Below, in pieces: positions 35,201 through 41,200 of a stretch of DNA of 64,000 nt. This DNA comes from Marthasterias glacialis (lineage: Eukaryota; Echinodermata; Asteroidea; Forcipulatida; Asteriidae), in contig OU452219.1 in the NCBI GenBank assembly GCA_911728455.2, forward strand, positions 20,305,397-20,369,396, in the 5' to 3' direction. Within the stretch, counting starts at the first letter, position 1; each line of letters starts with the position of its first letter. The position numbers were made by a program, and so were the translations under genes. The notes under the pieces were generated by a model. It ran no database searches, was not told where the DNA came from, and saw only the letters and a program-made list of their open reading frames with translations.

Positions 35201-38200
35201 CAATGTGCTTATTATTATTATTTATAAGACAGGTTTTTAAATTATGAGACAAATTTATGTAGCATCTTACAAGTGTGCTGTGGCGCATTCAGCAGCCACT
35301 GCCAGAAACACCGGGGCAAACCCCTTTTCTTGGCGATAAGTGTAACTGGGTTCTTTTAGGTGCATCACACAACACACGGGAGCTACGGCTTTATGTCCCA
35401 TCCGAAAGCCGAAGCAATAACTTGGTTAAGCGTCTCACTTAAGGATACAAGTGTCAAGACCGCTGCTGATCAGAAACAACAGCGCTTGAGTCCAGTGAGC
35501 TTATATAGTATTCTTTAGTAAGAATAAAGCGGCATGAACATACAACGAATTGCTTATATTTCCTTCATGACATCCCAGAGGACGACATGAAGGAGAACTT
35601 TTCTGAAATCTGAACTGTTTATCTCGAGACCAATTATTAGACTGAACATCAGATGGAAACTAATGTCTACACTACAGTACATGAATGTAAACATAAACTG
35701 TATATGATTTATCCATTAAGACCTTTCCAGGGTTTCCACTATACGCTAGCCAGTTTTATTCAGACATGGTAGCCTTATCAGCATTGTAACTGTAAATCAC
35801 TAAGGCCCCTGCATGCCAATGTTCCTTTTTCTCTTCCACAGTTAGGCAACTGTAGTTTGTCAACAACAACAAAGGAGGAAAGTGCCTGGCACAACAACAA
35901 TTGGTGCTGGGTTTTTCAATCTTCAATGATGACAGCTGAAAAACCAAAACCGAGGAAATCAGCTGAAAAGTTGCAAGCCCGCTTCTGTCCAAACCAACAG
36001 AAATCAAAGAGTACTATCTAGATCAAAACATCAACCTCTTGATGGACAAAAACTCCAAACACTTCCTTTTTAAAGTGAACTGAACTGAATTGAACTAAAG
36101 TGAACTTACAAAACTGTGTCCATAAAACATGTAACAGATCCCAATACAGAACAGTCTGCATAGATCTCTTTAAAAAAAAGTAACTGAGCTTTGAGAACTG
36201 TACCGTACAACCACTTCTCATCAGTGGTCTTATTCAGCCTCAGAGTACTGAAGTATTTACACCTTGTCACTTTTTGTTTTATATTTAACAGTTAATCATT
36301 CATTTGCTTCATCAAATGCAGAATGTTGCTGTTTATATTATTTACTTTACTAAAGGGGGAAATTTTGCTTCACGTCGTCTCTAGTATTAAAAGAGCAGTG
36401 ACAGAATTTTTTGATGAGCTAATTGCAAGTCAATAATCCCAATATGCAAACAGTCGATTAATATCAACGCATCATACATGCACTGACAGTCAATAATGCA
36501 CTGACCTACTTTTGGGTGACTTTAATTTACCAGCAAACCCTGCCCTACAGCCAAGTAGTAGACAATGTCTTCTGCATTTCCTTGGGCACTAATTGGAAAA
36601 ACGCTGCGGTGCATGATCAAAACTGTGTGTGTGTGGGGGGGGGGGGGGACTTGTCATAATGCCAACTGCGTTGCCAGGCGGCTTGTTTGAGACAGTATCC
36701 CTTCTTATGGCGCATGTGAACAAATAGATTTACATTTGTAAAAAAAATTCCCCCACTCAAAGCAATGTAACCAAACTGAGGCTGACAGGGTAAAATAGTC
36801 AGGACCCTTTTCATGAAATTGGCAATTTAATGCAGTAAAACCATCACTGGGTAAAAAGGGAACCTGACAAGCCAATTGCAATGGTCTGTACCCTCAAAAT
36901 GCTCCAGGATCAATCAATTTCATCCTGGACAGGAGACGGGGGTTATGCTCCACATCTGAGTTTATGAGTGTCCACAATCACGATCAAACAAAGTACAAGC
37001 TCATGAACTGCTCCATCTAGCTTGAAGCTATCAGATGGAGAACTATTTCCTTACGACACAGAGAGTGCGTGACTTAAATGGGTTACGTGACTTTCAAGGA
37101 AGGTGTAAATTTCACACGCACGACAGACGCCAGCTGCAAACCATATTATACTGTATTAGGATACACCATATGTAGATTGTACATGTGTGCAAAATCAGGA
37201 TAGACATTCTGTCCACTTTTTTTAGTAATTAAGATCAACCCTGCTGTTTTGTATTCAAAGCATTCTGCATGAGTGTCAATATAATGCATCAAGTGATTTT
37301 GGTGCTCTCCGTGCACACATGTGAACGTTTATCTACCTACTAACTCGGTACAAAATTGGGTAGTTATTTTGAAAGAAATTAATTTGAGTTTCAATCACAA
37401 AGCTGATAATGGGTTATAAATATTACCAGTACCAATCCTCGACAGAAGTACATGTATGTTCACCTGAAATGATGTCATGTAGCATTTGAAGGCCCCCTCA
37501 AATCTCTGTTGCTTATTTCTATTGCCCTGAACAATGTTTTGTTGCTGTTGTGTTGTTGTTGTTGTTTTTTTCCCCTCTAAACTTGACCATCAAGTTTGAT
37601 GAAAATTTCACAGGTTACTTGTATGGTGGTTTAACCAGTTGTTTAACCGGATAACTTGAATACACGGAAATGTTTCTCCTGCCTGGAACCGGAAGCCATG
37701 TAAAGGCGCCATTGTGTAATTTCAGACCGCTGGAGCAAAGGTTGCCCACACAAACACCACAAAGGTCTTGAATATATTGGCATTTTGTGGCCGTTGAGAG
37801 GTGGTTTTTGCGTAATCCCCGATAATAGACCTTTGTCCTTATGTTCTAAAAAGGGGATAACGAGGCATCGAGAGGATTCCACCATTGTTCAATCATGTAT
37901 TTCAGCTCAATGGAGGTAAGTCAGAGTGAGCCGGCAATCGAGCCATGGTTCCGTGTTTAGTTCCACTAGTATGCCATAGGTAACAGCCGATGTTTTGTAA
38001 ATTTGACATTTTCTCGGTCGAGAAACAAACCGAACAAAACAATAAATAGAATCTTTCTTCTCTTAACATTATCAAGTCAGGGTTTCTTTGTGCCAGCGGT
38101 ACCCTCAAAGAAAAAAGATCCGGCAATTCCGCCAAAAGATTTGCCAGGGGACAGGACAAAGGAAAAAAAAAATTCCTGGCGGCAACTGGTTAAATGAAAC

Positions 38201-41200
38201 CTAGGAAAGGCAATGAATTTAAAGATCCCATGAAGTGTCATTTTTTCACATACATTTTCGGGGGCTTAAAAGTAGAATGTATGAGTGGTAAAGTTGATGG
38301 TGCAGTGTCCTTACTTTGTGTGATTCACTGTATACAGGAAGGAAAAAAACCCTGTGAAAATGTGGGCTCAATACGTTGTCCGAGTCAGGAAGAAAATAGT
38401 GAAAAACTGTGCACTTTCCAGCATGTAAACACATTGTCCATAAATTTGATTGTTACAACCAAAAGAATTAATATCAGGGTCTTCTACTCGACTTTGACAG
38501 TATTTTAGACAAGAATACTTCTATGGAAGATTGCTACTGATATGAACTTCATAATGAGTAAGCTTTCAGTGTGATACTAATTATATATTGCTTTGATGAA
38601 TACCAATCCTGTATTTTACCTTTAATATGGTTTTCATCTTACAATTTTTGTGAGTTTGTTGTGAGTTATTACTTTTTAATTCAACCCTCAAAATTTGTCT
38701 CATTTGTTTCGACATCGCCAGCAACAGTACACCTTGATGGTATTTTCCATAACAAAAGCCAAATATCAAGAGATTTATCCAAAGAAAATAAGCACATAAA
38801 GTTACATAACTTTGCATAAAGTATCACATCCACAATCGATCACATCGATCGCTGCCCACTGACCGACAATGTATCCTCTTGATGGGGTGTGGGTTTCTCA
38901 ACTACGTTTTGTTTTTATTTTTTGCGATATAAATAAACCTCCTATAAATATTTACCCAAACACTGATGTATGTTAAGCACTGTATACTCAGTAAATATTC
39001 TTCATCCCCGATGCAAAAATTAACATCCATTATAATGGTTGCGGTACCTGCTGCTAATAGGATTCGAACTGCCTCTAGCTGCCGGGCAGTCTCTGTAGTC
39101 TAGTTGGTGAGACATCTGCTCTTGAATGGCGGGGGTCAAGGGTTCAAATCCCATCCGAGGAATATGCCTGTGGATTTTCTTCACAGGACTCGGGAAAGTA
39201 CTGAGTATACATTGTTTAACACACATCGGTGTATGGGTACAGTAATACAAATAATATTCTTTATCCCCGATGCAAAAATTAACATATATATATATTATAA
39301 TTATAGATAAGTGTATTGCTCAAGGATTCAAGTGTCATTGCCGGGATTCAAAGCCACATCCTGATGACTTAGCCACCAGAACGATGCACTAAATAGCATT
39401 AAAAAATGACACGCTACAGGATGTCATTTTAAATACCCTTTCATAGTGAAATTGGGTCAGTACATGCGTACAGTACATTCCACACAGGAATTTGTGTCGG
39501 TCAAACTTTGTTTCAGATCATGGAAAATCAGAAATGAACAAAAAATTTCCCGTACAATGGATGTTTGTGGATGTTAACAATTTTTGCACTGGAGTGGAAG
39601 GGTATAAAATACAATGGCATTTTAAACTGTTTTAATGTGAGGCTAAAGACTTTCTTATTTCAAATTTCTTAAGGATTCTATCAGTTGGGAAAGGAGTGCA
39701 TTACAAAACTGAATTTGACCTTAGGGCTCCTCTTTAACCACTTGGCGGTGGATGACATGTATCCCCAAAAATATTTTTTAAGTCAGCAAACGAGCGACCT
39801 TTAAACTTGCCATTATTAAAAAAAAGACATACCGACATTCCACTGCTGAGCGTGCAGAGAGCACGCACACACCACAAAACGCTTCATTTCACCCACACAA
39901 ACAGGACACATGGCACTCAATATTTTGGTGATTTTTGGCTATTGTCCAGGCCTTGTTGTGTAATCATCCGATTCCAGACTTTGTCTTTTTATTCCAAGAG
40001 GAGGATTACAAGACATCGAGAGGCTTCCACCATTGTTTATTCATTGTATTTCGGCTCAATGGGGGAGGTACCTCAATGGAGGTAAGTCAGAGTGAACCCG
40101 GAATCCAGCCTTGGTTCCGGATTTAGTACTATTTGGTGGCTCACGGCTCAGGTTTTGCAATTTACAGAGCATGTATTTGACATTTTCTTGATAAAACATC
40201 CTGAATACTGAAATGGCAGACATAAAATAATCAATTACTGATTTGAAAAACTTTTGCACACCTTTCAAAAAGGTTTTCTCATGTACATTGTATGTGTATG
40301 TGTGCCTTATTTTTAACTTTAAACATTTAATCTTAACCTTATTTAGTTCAGATAACTAGTATTAGTTCTTGATTTTGCAAGAGCAAAACCCGTTTTAACC
40401 CATACACTCAGACTCAGGGTAGGGGGAGGGTATTCAAAAGAGTACCTGTAAGTTATCATCTACATTATAGCATGTAATTTCAAGAAACACATCCAACGAC
40501 AAAATAACTTGTAAACTTAAAAAAGAATGGCGACTACAACCGCACAAATTGCCAAGCCCTACAATAAACAACACATTCAAACTGTCTGAAATGATTGGTG
40601 CCATAAACCAGGGTCATGTCCAATCTGGCCGCTGCGGCTATGGATACGGCTGTTGCTACGGACATCCTATGCTTTAATGCATGTTCACATAACAAGGAAG
40701 CCACAGCCACAGCCACAGCCGCTACTTCAGACACATCCTAACTTTACATCATACAGTGTTATTACAGTGTCAAATGGCAATATCTCTTCAGATGATGCCC
40801 AATGATTTTACACTATTTAAAGGAAAATTATGTCAAAGAGGTTTATTTGATAAATATTAACCCTCCTACTGTCTGACCATTCAGTATCATCCGCTGTGGT
40901 TTTGAATGATGCACTATGACAGTCAGCGATATGATATCATGTGATAAATATTTATCAACACTATACACAGATGGTTAGTGCATTTAGTGCACAGTTATAC
41001 CACCGCACAGTTAGTCACTATTTTCACAAAGAGCCATATTGGTCAGGCAGCTCGATTGAGATTTACCTTTTAGATTATGATTAATTTAAAAATGAATAAC
41101 AATTACATTGAATAATAATTGAATAATAATAACAAATGATAACAAAAAAATACAACTGCAAATCTGCAATACTGCAATTTTGCAATATATGTGATTCTGT

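Noticed and set aside
39020-39310. Possible functional tRNA gene from A and B boxes.
   Set aside because: No acceptor or anticodon stems can be formed, and the unit recurs with a common non-tRNA tail; it is a SINE.
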